Assembly (NCBI RefSeq): GCF_030409555.1
Contig: NZ_JAUFPU010000002.1
Location: forward strand, 216,479 to 280,478
DNA: 64,000 nt
Direction of reading: 5' to 3'
DNA from: Chitinimonas viridis
Lineage (GTDB): Bacteria; Pseudomonadota; Gammaproteobacteria; Burkholderiales; Chitinimonadaceae
The translations under genes and the position numbers were made by a program. Position 1 is the stretch's first letter. Each line of letters begins with the position of its first letter. Below are positions 53,908 to 63,116 of the stretch, piece by piece. The notes below the pieces were generated by a model that did not search any database, had not been told where the DNA came from, and saw only the letters and a list, made by a program, of their open reading frames with translations.

Positions 53908-54297
53908 ATGTCACCGTTTGCCGACCATCTCTTCCAGCTCCGTCGCAGCCGCGGTTTGCGCCAGAAGGACTTAGCTAACCTGTTGGGGATCGGCACATCC
54001 TATCTTTGCGCGTTGGAAACGGGTCGCAAAGAGCCACCGTCTGAGCAGCAGCTCGCGCGCATGGCCAAAGCGATGGCATTGGATCAGAGCGAATATGCGG
54101 CATTCGTGGAGGTTGCGAACCTGTCTCGGAGGAATCTGGAGATTCCGATAGACGCCAGCGTGGATGAGTACCAAATAGCCCACGCCCTGATTCGTCGAAT
54201 GGGTGAACTGACCTGCGAGCAGGTTGCAGCTATCAGCATGATTCTGAAGATCGACGCAAAGCGGCTGCCAGTGCAGCTATACCGAGAGACGGCCTAA
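53908..54297 (+). CDS. XRE-family transcriptional regulator of the transposon
   Basis: A 129-residue protein with an N-terminal HTH_XRE domain (HLFQLRRSRGLRQKDLANLLGIGTSYLCALETGRKEPPSEQQL). The C-terminal half is helical (YQIAHALIRRMGELTCEQVAAISMILK). It lies 214 bp upstream of tnsA. XRE repressors in this position control transposase or effector expression in several Tn7-like elements, which is the likely role here. Confidence 0.88.
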   Translation: MSPFADHLFQLRRSRGLRQKDLANLLGIGTSYLCALETGRKEPPSEQQLARMAKAMALDQSEYAAFVEVANLSRRNLEIPIDASVDEYQIAHALIRRMGELTCEQVAAISMILKIDAKRLPVQLYRETA

Positions 54298-54327
54298 TTA
54301 CTGAGGAGCACAACATGTAGAAAAACA

Positions 54328-54358
54328 AACGGGACAAACCTGGAAGGCCTGCCCCGTT
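54328..54358 (+). terminator. Hairpin after the XRE gene
   Basis: Arms AACGGGACA (54328-54336) and TGCCCCGTT (54350-54358) pair over 9 bp with one G-U, 13-base loop, 30 bp past the XRE stop. No T-run follows, so it is a weak terminator candidate that would separate the regulator from tnsA. Confidence 0.35.
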
Positions 54359-54511
54359 CGCGCAGTAGCCGAAGCCACTACTTGGTCGCGCTTGTAGTAT
54401 CGCTCCCTCTCCTGCCGAACGGCAAGCCCTTCCTTTCCTCACAATTTCCGTGACTTAACGTTGCCCGTGTGTTGGCGCCCTTCCTGGTGCAGCATGGGCA
54501 GGGAGAGCTAT

Positions 54512-55237
54512 ATGCCTGAGATTCATTTTTGGCAGGGTTTGTGGCGCGGTTCTGCACCCGATGGTGGTGCAGCGCACCGAGCACGCGAGGTAGTTCGGTA
54601 TACCGGCGGTATCGTCCGCGGCAAATTCCCCAGCCGCAAAAACCGCCGCATGGTGCATCACGAGGGATTGCTCGAACTTGATGCGATTTACCTTTTCGAG
54701 ACCTCGCCACTGATTGTTTCCTATCGGGAGCAACCCATCACTATTCGCTACCTGGACTGCGGACAGCAGCGGCGATATACGCCGGATTTCGAGTTGACCC
54801 TGGTCAATGGCCGGACGGTTATGGTGGAGATCAAGCCGCAGCACAGTCTGAACCGGCCCGACATCGCTGCCAAGCTGGCAGCGGTCTCCCGCCACTTCGA
54901 CGAGATGGGTACACCGTTCACGGTTCTGGACGATCGCATCCTGCGATTACAGCCACGGCTCGCCTCACTCAAAATCATCTGGCATGGCCTGCCGAGGCAT
55001 GTTCCTACGGCCGCTTCCTATCGTAACGCCCTGCGTCAGGCAATGGGAGACCAGCCCCTGGCCTTTGCCGAACTACAGCGCCGCTTGAAAAACCTCGGCA
55101 CCGACATATTCGGTGCGTTGGTTTACGGGTTGTTGCACTTCAATCTGTCCCTGCATTTGCAATCTGACACCCCGCTATTCCCTATTCAGGAGAACGAACA
55201 TGAATGGTTTCGCATTGCGCCGCAACATGGATTTTGA
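54512..55237 (+). CDS. tnsA: TnsA endonuclease-like transposition protein
   Basis: A 241-residue TnsA-type protein. The restriction-endonuclease-like active site is E51 (HHEGLLELD), D92 (YTPDFEL) and E106-x-K108 (MVEIKPQ). TnsA cuts the 5' ends of the transposon so that, with TnsB, the element moves by cut-and-paste. The C-terminal part (RNALRQAMGDQPLAFAELQRRL) is the TnsC-contacting region in relatives. The ATG at 54512 has a GGGAGAG ribosome site. It overlaps tnsB by 38 bp. Confidence 0.92.
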   Translation: MPEIHFWQGLWRGSAPDGGAAHRAREVVRYTGGIVRGKFPSRKNRRMVHHEGLLELDAIYLFETSPLIVSYREQPITIRYLDCGQQRRYTPDFELTLVNGRTVMVEIKPQHSLNRPDIAAKLAAVSRHFDEMGTPFTVLDDRILRLQPRLASLKIIWHGLPRHVPTAASYRNALRQAMGDQPLAFAELQRRLKNLGTDIFGALVYGLLHFNLSLHLQSDTPLFPIQENEHEWFRIAPQHGF

Positions 55238-57161
55238 ATGGCATGGTGGCAGGTTTCGTATCCAACAGTTGAACGAGCACGGACAAGCGCTTCTGCTCCG
55301 CGAACAGGATGGTGTGATGCAATTGGTGGCGTCCGAGGAACTACTATCCGCCTATTCAGCTGGAACCTTGCGTCAAGGGGAGCTACCTGCCAGAGCCAAG
55401 CGATTTGACGTCGCGATCTTTGGCCGGCCGTTATCGGATCTGAAGCCATCGGTGCAGCGTGAAGTTAAACGCCGACTGCACTATCTACAAAGGCTGGAGG
55501 ATTACGGCGCACCGAACTTCACGGCGGCTTACCTAGAACCCATTATTTCTGTGATCGCAGCCGAGCTTGATGACTCAACTCCACCTAGTCCCACCAGTAT
55601 CTATCGCTGGTGGTTGCGCCTTAGCTCGACCCACGACCCGCGTAGCCTGATTCCTCGATTTGATCGACGCGGTGGGAAGCACACCAGGCAATCCGATGAA
55701 GTATTGAGTTTGCTTAAGACTGCCATTGAAGATGCATACATGCAAAGCCCGGCGGCGACTGGAGCGGACATCTATGTGCGCTGGAAGGGCAAGATCCGAC
55801 AGTGCAACAGGCTGCGTTCCGAATTCGATCAACTGCCGACCCCCAGTCCGCGCACGTGCTATCGCCTGCTGGCCGAGGTTGAAATATATGACCGCATCTG
55901 CCTGAAGGAGGGGGAGGTGGCAGCTAATCGGCGGCTCAATATTGTCATGAAAGGAGCCGTCACTACTAACATCTTGGAACGGGTGGAGGTTGATCACACA
56001 CCTCTCGATATGTTCACCATCGACGACAAAACATCGCTTCCCCTGGGCCGTCCTATCCTGACGGTAGTGCTGGATCACTATAGCCGGCACCCATTAGGGT
56101 ACTACCTAAATTTTGGTGGTACATCGGCGCATGCAGTGCTGTCTGCCCTGCGTCACGCGATATTACCCAAGCGCCCACCGGCGATCACGGTGCCAGGCTT
56201 GAGGATAGAGCATGCGTGGTCTTGCTACGGAGTGATGGACAGCATGGTGCTCGACAACGGCCTGGAATTTCACGGCAATGATCTGGAGTCAGTTGCGTTT
56301 GATCTTGGTATTCGATTGCAATACTGTCCAAAGCGAACCCCTCGATTCAAGGGTGCCATTGAGCGCTTTTTGAAGACGCTGAACTACAGTTTTTCCCACC
56401 AGATGCCGGGCACCAGCTTCGCTCGATTGGCTGATCGAAATGACTACGACCCCCAAAAACACGCGCTATTGACCCTCTCCGAGCTCGTCCAGGTTTTGGA
56501 GAAATGGCTGATCGACATTTATGCCCAGACCCTGCATCGTGGATTGGGGACTACGCCCTGGGCAAAATGGCATGAAGGCCTGTCCCGGCGCATTCTGACC
56601 CTGCCACCCGATCTTCAGTTGCTACAGCGCCGAATCGGGCAGGTAGCACAACGATCGTTGCGCAGACCTGGTATTGAACTGAATGGATTGCATTACAACG
56701 GACCCGCTCTGCAGCCGATACTCAATCGCTACGGGGAAAAAGTAAGGCTCAAGGTCGCGTTCGATGCCGCCGATCTCGGATCGATCCAAGTTTGGGCGCC
56801 TGATGAGTCCGACCCTGTCGAAGTTCATGCTGTTGATCCCGCCTACGCCAATGGGCTCACGCTGCTGCAGCATCGACTCATCCGCAAACTGGTATTGGAA
56901 AATGGCCGTGCGTCCCAGGATCTCGAGGCATTGCATGAGGCCAAGATACAGTTGGCAGACAGCATCGCCGCGCTGATGAGTAGTCGAAGACAGCGTGATC
57001 GCCGACGGGCCGCTGCCATCCACGGCAAGACCAGTAATAGTCCAAAACGTGAGATAAAGGTCAACGAGTCCGCGCCCAGCACACCATCACCCCGCCCCTC
57101 GCCCCAAAGCAACCGACCAATTCCGACCGCGTATCCTCGGCTTGAAGAGGGGCAGCCATGA
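55200..57161 (+). CDS. tnsB: TnsB DDE transposase
   Basis: A 653-residue transposase. The N-terminal DNA-binding domains (to about 240) are followed by a retroviral-integrase fold with D265 (VEVDHTP), D352 (VLDNGLEFHG) and E388 (GAIERFLK), a D-35-E spacing. The C-terminus is the Mu-type beta-barrel and a basic, Pro/Ser-rich tail that likely binds TnsC. It recognises the end repeats and joins 3' ends to target DNA. The ATG at 55200 follows AGGAGA. A 4-bp overlap leads into tnsC. Confidence 0.94.
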   Translation: MNGFALRRNMDFEWHGGRFRIQQLNEHGQALLLREQDGVMQLVASEELLSAYSAGTLRQGELPARAKRFDVAIFGRPLSDLKPSVQREVKRRLHYLQRLEDYGAPNFTAAYLEPIISVIAAELDDSTPPSPTSIYRWWLRLSSTHDPRSLIPRFDRRGGKHTRQSDEVLSLLKTAIEDAYMQSPAATGADIYVRWKGKIRQCNRLRSEFDQLPTPSPRTCYRLLAEVEIYDRICLKEGEVAANRRLNIVMKGAVTTNILERVEVDHTPLDMFTIDDKTSLPLGRPILTVVLDHYSRHPLGYYLNFGGTSAHAVLSALRHAILPKRPPAITVPGLRIEHAWSCYGVMDSMVLDNGLEFHGNDLESVAFDLGIRLQYCPKRTPRFKGAIERFLKTLNYSFSHQMPGTSFARLADRNDYDPQKHALLTLSELVQVLEKWLIDIYAQTLHRGLGTTPWAKWHEGLSRRILTLPPDLQLLQRRIGQVAQRSLRRPGIELNGLHYNGPALQPILNRYGEKVRLKVAFDAADLGSIQVWAPDESDPVEVHAVDPAYANGLTLLQHRLIRKLVLENGRASQDLEALHEAKIQLADSIAALMSSRRQRDRRRAAAIHGKTSNSPKREIKVNESAPSTPSPRPSPQSNRPIPTAYPRLEEGQP

Positions 57162-58135
57162 GTAGCATGGACCACATGAGTCGCCTTCGCGCCTTTCGTG
57201 GGATCGCTGCATCGCCGCTGTTGTTCCCTGCACTCCAAATCACGTTTTCGCGGATCAATTCGGTATTGGAGGCATACCGACGCATTGGGCTGGTGCAAAA
57301 TCTGGTGATCGCCGGTGAGACCGGTGTCGGCAAAAGTACCCTCGCGGCTGCACTGTTACGAGCACACCCGCTACAGCGCACTCAGGAGTGTGATGTCAGG
57401 CCAATAGTCTACGCATCGGTACCGCCTTCCGGCACCATAGGTGCAATCGCGTCGGCGATCCTCGAAGGGCTGGGGGACCCCAGCCCCTTCAATGGTACGA
57501 CCGCCGGCAAGGCCTACCGCATCAAAGTTCTGATGCGTGGTTGCAGAGTGCAGATGCTATTGCTAGATGAGGCACAGCATTTGTATGACCGGGGCAAATA
57601 CCAGTCTAGGTTTCTCGCCGGCGATTGGGTAAAAGCGCTGGCTGATGCCCTGGGTATACCGGTGGTTCTGTTCGGACTACCCCGATTGGCTGAACTGCTG
57701 GGAGTCAACGATCAGCTGCGGCGTCGTTTCACCGAGGTCATGCAGATGGGGCCCCCTCCTAGTGATGGCGTTGAAGGTTGGGAGGCCTGCTTCCGCCTGT
57801 TCAGTGGGTTTGCTGAGGCCGCTGGTGTTGATCTGGATTTCGCTGGCGGAGCATGGAGTGAGTGGGCTGAGCGTCTGTGGTACGCCTCTATGGGGCGGGT
57901 AGGCTACCTGCATGAGCTGATGCTGGGGGTGCTGGTTACACGTCAGGAACCTGGCAGCCTGGTGATAACACTTGATGACTTAGCGAAGGCCTTCCTTAGC
58001 CGAGTCTGGTCAGCTTCGCCGGCGCGCCTAAACCCATTTTCCGCTGAATTTGATTTCCGCAAGCTGGATCGTCCTGGTGAGCCATTTGGTCCGGAAGTCG
58101 GCAAAGGAGGCAGTCATCGGAGGGAGGCCGCATGA
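57158..58135 (+). CDS. tnsC: TnsC/TniB AAA+ regulator of transposition
   Basis: A 325-residue AAA+ ATPase: Walker A GETGVGKS (53-60), Walker B MLLLDEAQHLYDRG (D137, E138), and a C-terminal helical part. TnsC links target selectors (TniQ) to the TnsAB transposase and confers target immunity. It overlaps tnsB and tniQ1 by 4 bp each. Confidence 0.93.
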   Translation: MSSMDHMSRLRAFRGIAASPLLFPALQITFSRINSVLEAYRRIGLVQNLVIAGETGVGKSTLAAALLRAHPLQRTQECDVRPIVYASVPPSGTIGAIASAILEGLGDPSPFNGTTAGKAYRIKVLMRGCRVQMLLLDEAQHLYDRGKYQSRFLAGDWVKALADALGIPVVLFGLPRLAELLGVNDQLRRRFTEVMQMGPPPSDGVEGWEACFRLFSGFAEAAGVDLDFAGGAWSEWAERLWYASMGRVGYLHELMLGVLVTRQEPGSLVITLDDLAKAFLSRVWSASPARLNPFSAEFDFRKLDRPGEPFGPEVGKGGSHRREAA

Positions 58136-59310
58136 GACTGCATCGTCTGCCTGTACGGCCGGCTTGGCATCAGGGCGAGAGCTTTGCGGGGTATGTGTTG
58201 CGATTGCATGAGGTGAATGCCCAGCCTGTTTCTGGAGATGTCGTCAGCGCACTACGGACGATCTACGCTGCAACAGATACTCTGGTGGTAAGGGCACTGG
58301 CAGACCAACTATTAAGCACCATGGGTGTCGAAGGTTACCAGTCAGCGCTGGCGTGCTGGCTGGTGTTTCGCACCGATCCGGTATCGGGGCAACTGATCGA
58401 CCTCCGTTACAAACCGGACTTGGCGTGTCCAAGGTGCATCAATGACTTTGGATTCAGGCCAGCCTTATGGGATCTGAGAGGGTTCGACCGCTGCCCTCAG
58501 CATGTACTCTGGCTCGCGTCGCGGCAGAATGTCGGCAGGAACGTCAATCGACTGGCATGTAGCATATGGTCGCGTGCGAGAAACCAGATGGCCGAGGTGC
58601 TGGCGGCATCGGCAGCAATGTGGCTGCCAGAAGGTTACCCTGTAGCTCGTCGTACAACCATTCCCATAGAGGGTGGTCCGGCCGCTGTCTATGCCCTGAT
58701 CGCAGCCCTGGCCTTCCTGCATCAAGAGGTTCGTCATCGACGCCAGCGGATCAAGCCTGTTGCAGGTATCGCGGACGCCATTGCGGTGGCCGAGGAACAT
58801 TACCCGGAAGTAGTCGGCTGGCTGAGTGCTGAGTCTGGAAGCCTGGTCACGTTGCTGTGCCAGGAGGCGGAGATGACACATACCTCCGGATCGTCAAACC
58901 GTTGGGGCTGGTCACCATTCCTGCTTCGGGTACACCAAGTGGCGGGCTGGCTCTTGCAAAACAAGGTACTGACCGCAGCGCACGAGATGTTGCAGCAGCT
59001 TCGACAAATTGCAGCCGAGCATTGTCTGCAGGTAGATCGTTTTACTGACGGCCATGGTCACGCGGCTTTGCCGGTACTGGATAACCTGGCAATTGTCGCT
59101 CCACCCGGTTGCTTCCGAAGACATGAGGATATCGTGGGTTATTTGCAGCTGTTTGCCCGATCGCATGGCATTCCGGCGCTCGGTTACGGCCAGACAGGCA
59201 TCGTTGTTCGTCGGCAGGATGTCGCTCCCTTGGCAGACCAAGCATCTGCTTTCGGCCGGGGGACTACGGAATTCTATACGGCAGATCGACCGCTATGGAC
59301 GCTGAACTAG
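58132..59310 (+). CDS. tniQ: TniQ-family target selector 1
   Basis: A 392-residue TniQ. The family opening SFAGYVLRLHEVN and a zinc-ribbon-like pair (LACPRCINDFGFRPALWDLRGFDRCPQH) are clear. TniQ/TnsD proteins choose the target, either by DNA binding or through a CRISPR effector. The C-terminal part may be a DNA-binding domain, but no HTH is obvious. No Cas gene or CRISPR array lies in the window. Confidence 0.88.
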   Translation: MRLHRLPVRPAWHQGESFAGYVLRLHEVNAQPVSGDVVSALRTIYAATDTLVVRALADQLLSTMGVEGYQSALACWLVFRTDPVSGQLIDLRYKPDLACPRCINDFGFRPALWDLRGFDRCPQHVLWLASRQNVGRNVNRLACSIWSRARNQMAEVLAASAAMWLPEGYPVARRTTIPIEGGPAAVYALIAALAFLHQEVRHRRQRIKPVAGIADAIAVAEEHYPEVVGWLSAESGSLVTLLCQEAEMTHTSGSSNRWGWSPFLLRVHQVAGWLLQNKVLTAAHEMLQQLRQIAAEHCLQVDRFTDGHGHAALPVLDNLAIVAPPGCFRRHEDIVGYLQLFARSHGIPALGYGQTGIVVRRQDVAPLADQASAFGRGTTEFYTADRPLWTLN

Positions 59311-60218
59311 ATAAGGGCGGGGCAGTTTCGGAGGGAGTTGCAGCAACGGCATCCTTTGCAATCCCGATTCGGCCACGCCCGGCTACTGGCGAAGCCCTGG
59401 CTGGGTACGTTGCCAGGGCCATGCTTGCCAATGGCTATGTACCACCCCTGCCCTTGGGGCGTTGGTTTCCGAGGTATCGCTCCATCCGAGAGTCCTTGGC
59501 ATTGCTTGGACTTGATATCACGATGACTGACTCACCAATGAGTTGGCTCCCGACGCGTCAACGATTCATCGCGGCACAGGACATGGCACCCGCCGATCTG
59601 AACGGTCTAAGGCTACGTTGGTGTCCATACTGCTTAGCGGTGGATGGTATCCACCGTGCTGCGTGGGGGATCAAGTTGTTTGCTGTCTGTCCGACCCATC
59701 GCGTCATGCTGGTGGACTGTTGTCCGGACTGCGGTCGGCCGGTTCAATTCGTTTGGATTGGGGTCGGTCGATGTCCCTGTGGGGGGCGCCTTGCAGATGC
59801 CTTAGCGACTAGGGCGGATGACGCGCTAGTGTGGTTGGGATACTTTCTGGAAAATGCGTTATCCAACCAACGTAACGAGACGCCAGCGTGCTTTGCTATA
59901 ATGAATACGGTCGATTGGTTGCGCCTAATCCGTTACCTCGGGTCTTTTGCCGCCGACAACCGGCCCAAACGGCCTGGGCAGTTGGCCAACGCGCATGACA
60001 TGGCAGTCGCGGGGCCGATCTTCAAGAGGTGTGCTGCTGTGCTAGAGGATTGGCCTCGGGGCTTGCATAAGCTGCTTCACATCTTGCGAGAACGCCCTGA
60101 TGAGACCAGTTTGCCGCGAGGCTTCAGGCAAATATATTGGGCGCTTTACCAGAACTTGGCGGGTCAGCAGTTTAATTTCCTGCGGCTGGCGCTTGAAGAG
60201 TTCCTGAGTGAGCATTGA
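59295..60218 (+). CDS. tniQ: TniQ-family target selector 2
   Basis: A 307-residue second TniQ. It keeps GEALAGYVARAMLANGY and a fuller zinc region (CPYC, CPTH, CPDC, CPCGG). It overlaps the first TniQ stop by 16 bp, so both are cotranscribed with tnsABC. Two TniQ proteins with TnsA, TnsB and TnsC is the order of Tn6022/AbaR-type and some CRISPR-associated elements; here no CRISPR part is seen. Confidence 0.88.
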   Translation: MDAELDKGGAVSEGVAATASFAIPIRPRPATGEALAGYVARAMLANGYVPPLPLGRWFPRYRSIRESLALLGLDITMTDSPMSWLPTRQRFIAAQDMAPADLNGLRLRWCPYCLAVDGIHRAAWGIKLFAVCPTHRVMLVDCCPDCGRPVQFVWIGVGRCPCGGRLADALATRADDALVWLGYFLENALSNQRNETPACFAIMNTVDWLRLIRYLGSFAADNRPKRPGQLANAHDMAVAGPIFKRCAAVLEDWPRGLHKLLHILRERPDETSLPRGFRQIYWALYQNLAGQQFNFLRLALEEFLSEH

Positions 60219-60269
60219 TAAGAACGGCTGGGACGGAGAAATAGGTAGCTAAGCCATATCCATTCAATA

Positions 60270-61307
60270 GGCTTTGTTGCACATCGCAGCTGAAGGTTGA
60301 GTCTCCCCAAACCCCGGACGGATTTATGCCACACGCACCGTCTGCGGCGTGCCCAGTTGGGTAAAACGGTTCAACAGTGCGGCGCGAATCTGCAACTCCG
60401 CCACTTGCCTCTCGAAGGTGCGCGCCTTCACCCGCTCACCCAGTAACTTGAAGCACCACATCTTGGCTTCGACCAAACTCCGACGGTGGTAACCGCTCCA
60501 GCGTTTCCAGATCGCCGGCCCCAGCCGACGCATCGCGCGCAATGCTTCGTTGCGCACTGCGGCGCCAGCTTGATTTACCTTCCAAGCCCGGCCGTTCTTG
60601 CGCACAGGGATGATCGCCTCGGCGCCCCGTTCGGCAATCGCGCGATGGCACTCCTTGGTGTCGTAAGCGCCATCGGTACACACGCTGGCGATGTCCTCTT
60701 CAGCCGGAATCTGCCCCAGCAAGTCTGGCAGCACCGGTGCGTCGCCGATGCCGTTCCCCGTGACTTCAATGGCGCGGATTTCCAGGGTTTCAGCGTCTAT
60801 GCCCAGATGTACCTTGCGCCATTGCCTGCGGTATTCCGCGCCATATTTCTTGCGTTTCCACTCGCCTTCGCCGAGGAACTGAATACCGGTGCTGTCGATC
60901 AGCAAATGCAGCCCAGCTGTGCTGCGCCGGGCCGGAATCTGTACCGTCAGCCTCTTCTGGCGCCGGCTGAGCGTGCTGTAGTCCGGCTCTTGCCAATTCA
61001 GCCCAGCCAGCTTGATCAGGCTTTCGACCAAGCCGATGGCCTGCCGCAATGCCAGGCCGAACAGCACCTTGATTGACAGGCAGAACTGGATGGCGGCATT
61101 AGAAAAAGTGGGCTGGCGACCGGGTTTTCCACAGGCCGGCGCATACCACTGCATGGCTGGATCGAGCCAGATCAACAGTGATCCCCGAGCCTTGAGGGCG
61201 GCGTTGTAGTTGCGCCAGTTGGTGGTTCTATACTTGGCAGGAGAGGGCTTGGACATGGCCGTAGTTTATCGACTGGGCTCAGGTGCGTGGAGTTGTGCAA
61301 CAAAGCC
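60270..61307. mobile_element. IS5-family insertion sequence
   Basis: The ends are 14-bp perfect inverted repeats GGCTTTGTTGCACA (60270-60283) and its complement (61294-61307), enclosing 1,038 bp with one transposase gene. The 9-bp flanks (CATTCAATA on the left, CATCTCAGT on the right) do not match, so no target duplication remains. Confidence 0.9.
60324..61256 (-). CDS. IS5-family DDE transposase
   Basis: A 310-residue transposase of the IS903-like branch of IS5. DDE residues are in LLIDSTGIQF, VCTDGAYDT and RSLVEAKMW. It fills the insertion sequence and appears intact: start at 61256, stop just inside the left repeat. It probably moved into the region after the Tn7-like element and rhs DNA met. 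Confidence 0.94.
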   Translation of the reverse strand: MSKPSPAKYRTTNWRNYNAALKARGSLLIWLDPAMQWYAPACGKPGRQPTFSNAAIQFCLSIKVLFGLALRQAIGLVESLIKLAGLNWQEPDYSTLSRRQKRLTVQIPARRSTAGLHLLIDSTGIQFLGEGEWKRKKYGAEYRRQWRKVHLGIDAETLEIRAIEVTGNGIGDAPVLPDLLGQIPAEEDIASVCTDGAYDTKECHRAIAERGAEAIIPVRKNGRAWKVNQAGAAVRNEALRAMRRLGPAIWKRWSGYHRRSLVEAKMWCFKLLGERVKARTFERQVAELQIRAALLNRFTQLGTPQTVRVA

Positions 61308-61311
61308 CATC

Positions 61312-61662
61312 TCAGTCACCGGTCTTCAGTCGTAGCTGTTGCGGCAGTGGGTACTTGAGCAGCGGTGAGAAGTCCACTTTCCAAAAATCGACTTCGTAAA
61401 GGTCACCTTGGTTATCAAGACTCACCGTAATACTAACGACTATTCCATCTGAATCAATGTATTCTGCTTCGACAACTGTACTTCCAAACAAGCGAGGCAT
61501 ACTCGATTCATGCACAAACCGTATGCTCCCCATACCGCCATCAGCTATATCTTCGACAACATTCGTCTTAATGGCCTCTAATGGCATATGAAGCATAGCG
61601 GCCAACAGCACCAGCTCTTCAGAGCGCAATAATCTAGCGTGGTGGCGTGATGCGTCCAACAT
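61312..61662 (-). CDS. Putative immunity protein of the displaced rhs tip
   Basis: A 116-residue protein in the usual place for an immunity gene, directly after the toxin-tip reading frame. Its N-terminal RLLRSEELVLLAAMLHMPLEAIK resembles DUF6984-type small proteins. The start at 61662 has GGGACG upstream and overlaps the toxin stop by 29 bp; a longer frame to 61719 is antisense-like over the toxin end. Immunity function is inferred only from position. Confidence 0.6.
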   Translation of the reverse strand: MLDASRHHARLLRSEELVLLAAMLHMPLEAIKTNVVEDIADGGMGSIRFVHESSMPRLFGSTVVEAEYIDSDGIVVSITVSLDNQGDLYEVDFWKVDFSPLLKYPLPQQLRLKTGD

Positions 61663-62328
61663 TGATCGTCCCATCAGAAAATTTATAAGCAGCATAGTCA
61701 ACTTGTGTTCCATTGACATTGACCCGTCCGTTGTACAGCCCTTCTTTCAAAGAGTTACCAACCTTGGATAAATCACCCTTAATTGCATCTTGTACGGCGC
61801 TACGGTCAAGGCCAGCTTTTTCAATGTGCAGGAAGGTGTGATACTCCTGGTTCGCATCCTTACCAAATCGTACCGTTTCCTTACTCTTGCCATCATCGTC
61901 ATCAGGATCACCATCCGGCCCACCCGGCGGCAAGCTTGCACTGTTTGTCCCAGTACCGCTCAAGCTATTTTATCATCCTCCTGCGCAGCCTCATTGGCCA
62001 TAGCAAGCTTTAACTTATGCCAGCCCTGAGGCGTTGTTTCACCCGTCTCCGGATCAAACGCGCACATGTCGCCTAGCGGACAATCACTGAACGAACCCGG
62101 CTGCATAGAGGTAACAAGGATCAGCGCGCCCACCTGGTTGGAGATGAACAACCGCCACACCGCACTACGCGCCACATTCAGCAGATTCCCCGCCGCCTTC
62201 GAGGCGATGGGTCGAGCACGTGCTCCCATGGCGGCCACCGAATTGCCATAGTATACGATGGTAGCCGTAATAGGCAGCTGCACAGCTCCCGCCTCAAACC
62301 CCGTCGGATCCGTCAAATTCGTCGGATT
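61634..62328 (-). pseudogene. Displaced rhs C-terminal tip with unknown toxin domain, frameshifted
   Basis: The first part (62328-61993) repeats the rhs tip at 63820-63485 (same [11 protein letters not shown]... MANE segment, about 17 mismatches in 336 bp). Then the frame stops (EDDKIA) and the toxin-like domain continues in another frame from 61963 (SGTGTNSASLPPGG, then EYHTFLHIEKAGLDRSAVQDAI, ending NVGRITPPR). The upstream rhs core is missing: at 62328 it meets transposase debris. This is an orphan rhs tip whose single-base shift may separate core and toxin. The toxin domain is unrecognised. Confidence 0.75.
61993..62328. repeat. Direct repeat of rhs pre-toxin segment, copy 1
   Basis: 336 bp that match 63485-63820 in the same orientation with about 17 differences by eye. 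The match covers the end of the rhs core (NPTN-TDPTGF) to HKLKLAMAN. Beyond each boundary the two copies share nothing. Confidence 0.9.
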
Positions 62329-62344
62329 AGGCAAGCTGAATTAG

Positions 62345-62551
62345 CTTAGGGTTGCCGATCTGGTGGGATTGCAGCAAGCCATGGCCGAGTTTACGTTCTG
62401 GTATAACGCGATACGGCCCCATCAGCATTTGAACGGACGTACGCCACTCGAAGCCTGGCAAGGGATAGATCCCTACCAGCAGATACCCAATGGGACATAT
62501 CTGTTCCAGGCTTGGGATGGCTTGCTGGCAGGCGTCTATTTGCGCAGGTAG
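62345..62551 (+). pseudogene. Transposase C-terminal fragment
   Basis: The frame LRVADLVGLQQAMAEF continues to TFWYNAIRPHQHLNGRTPLEAWQGIDPY and ends YLRR. That is the C-terminal end of an integrase-core transposase (NxxRPHxxLxGRTPxEAWxG). Everything upstream is missing; its 5' edge abuts the truncated rhs copy. A remnant of the insertion that cut the displaced tip. Confidence 0.8.
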
Positions 62552-62849
62552 AGCACCACAGCCGTTGGAAGCAGCACAGGCAACGGAAAGCTGTCCGGGA
62601 ACGAACGCGTCCAGCCCTGCCGAATTGCACAAAATTTAAGCAATCCGGCAGCTATCGCACGGCTGGCGCTGACAAGCTGTCGGTCTGGTGGCCTGAAAAG
62701 TGACGGGCTTTTAGCGAAAAGCTCCCTTGCTATGGTTGCCCTAGCTGTTGCGGACGAGCGGACGGGGCACCAAAGCATCCCAGATTTCAGAATTGCCGAC
62801 TTCAGCTTGAGTTTGCTCAATTCGATAGAATGGGCCAAATAGATACCAT
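62552..62849. other. Non-coding stretch between transposase fragment and immunity gene
   Basis: About 300 bp with no supported gene. It starts with the tail of the transposase fragment and probably includes the outer end of that insertion element; no matching inverted repeat partner was found. The last 80 bp may be spacer 3' of the MafI-like gene. Confidence 0.55.
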
Positions 62850-63116
62850 TTACCCAAGGCGCTTAAGCAAAACCTCAGCATCTTGGCCCATTTTTTTCGC
62901 TAGCCTAGATATCAACTCCCTTACTTCAGCCGTAGCCACTTTGGACTCCTCTACGTAAATCGCAACCGCGGTTCGAAGAGCTAGGCCATACTCTCCTACA
63001 TCTACGTATTCACGAACCTCATCGCATTCCGACGCAGACAGCATGGGCTGCATGGCAGTTAATAAATGTGCGAAATCCAATTCAATAGAATCATAGTCCA
63101 AGGTGCTATTCCTCAC
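62850..63116 (-). CDS. MafI-like immunity protein
   Basis: An 88-residue helical protein with [26 protein letters not shown], the signature of MafI-type immunity proteins, and the closing [15 protein letters not shown]. It overlaps the stop of the rhs EndoU gene by 4 bp. It should neutralise that toxin by binding it in the cytoplasm. Assignment is by motif and position. Confidence 0.8.
   Translation of the reverse strand: MRNSTLDYDSIELDFAHLLTAMQPMLSASECDEVREYVDVGEYGLALRTAVAIYVEESKVATAEVRELISRLAKKMGQDAEVLLKRLG

Noticed and set aside
62536..62838. 100-codon minus-strand frame beside the transposase fragment
   Set aside because: It overlaps the fragment antisense and shows no family motif.
60219..62850. 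Second end of the Tn7-like transposon
   Set aside because: No inverted copy of the TGACACAGTT-type repeat was seen downstream of tniQ2, so no right boundary is claimed.
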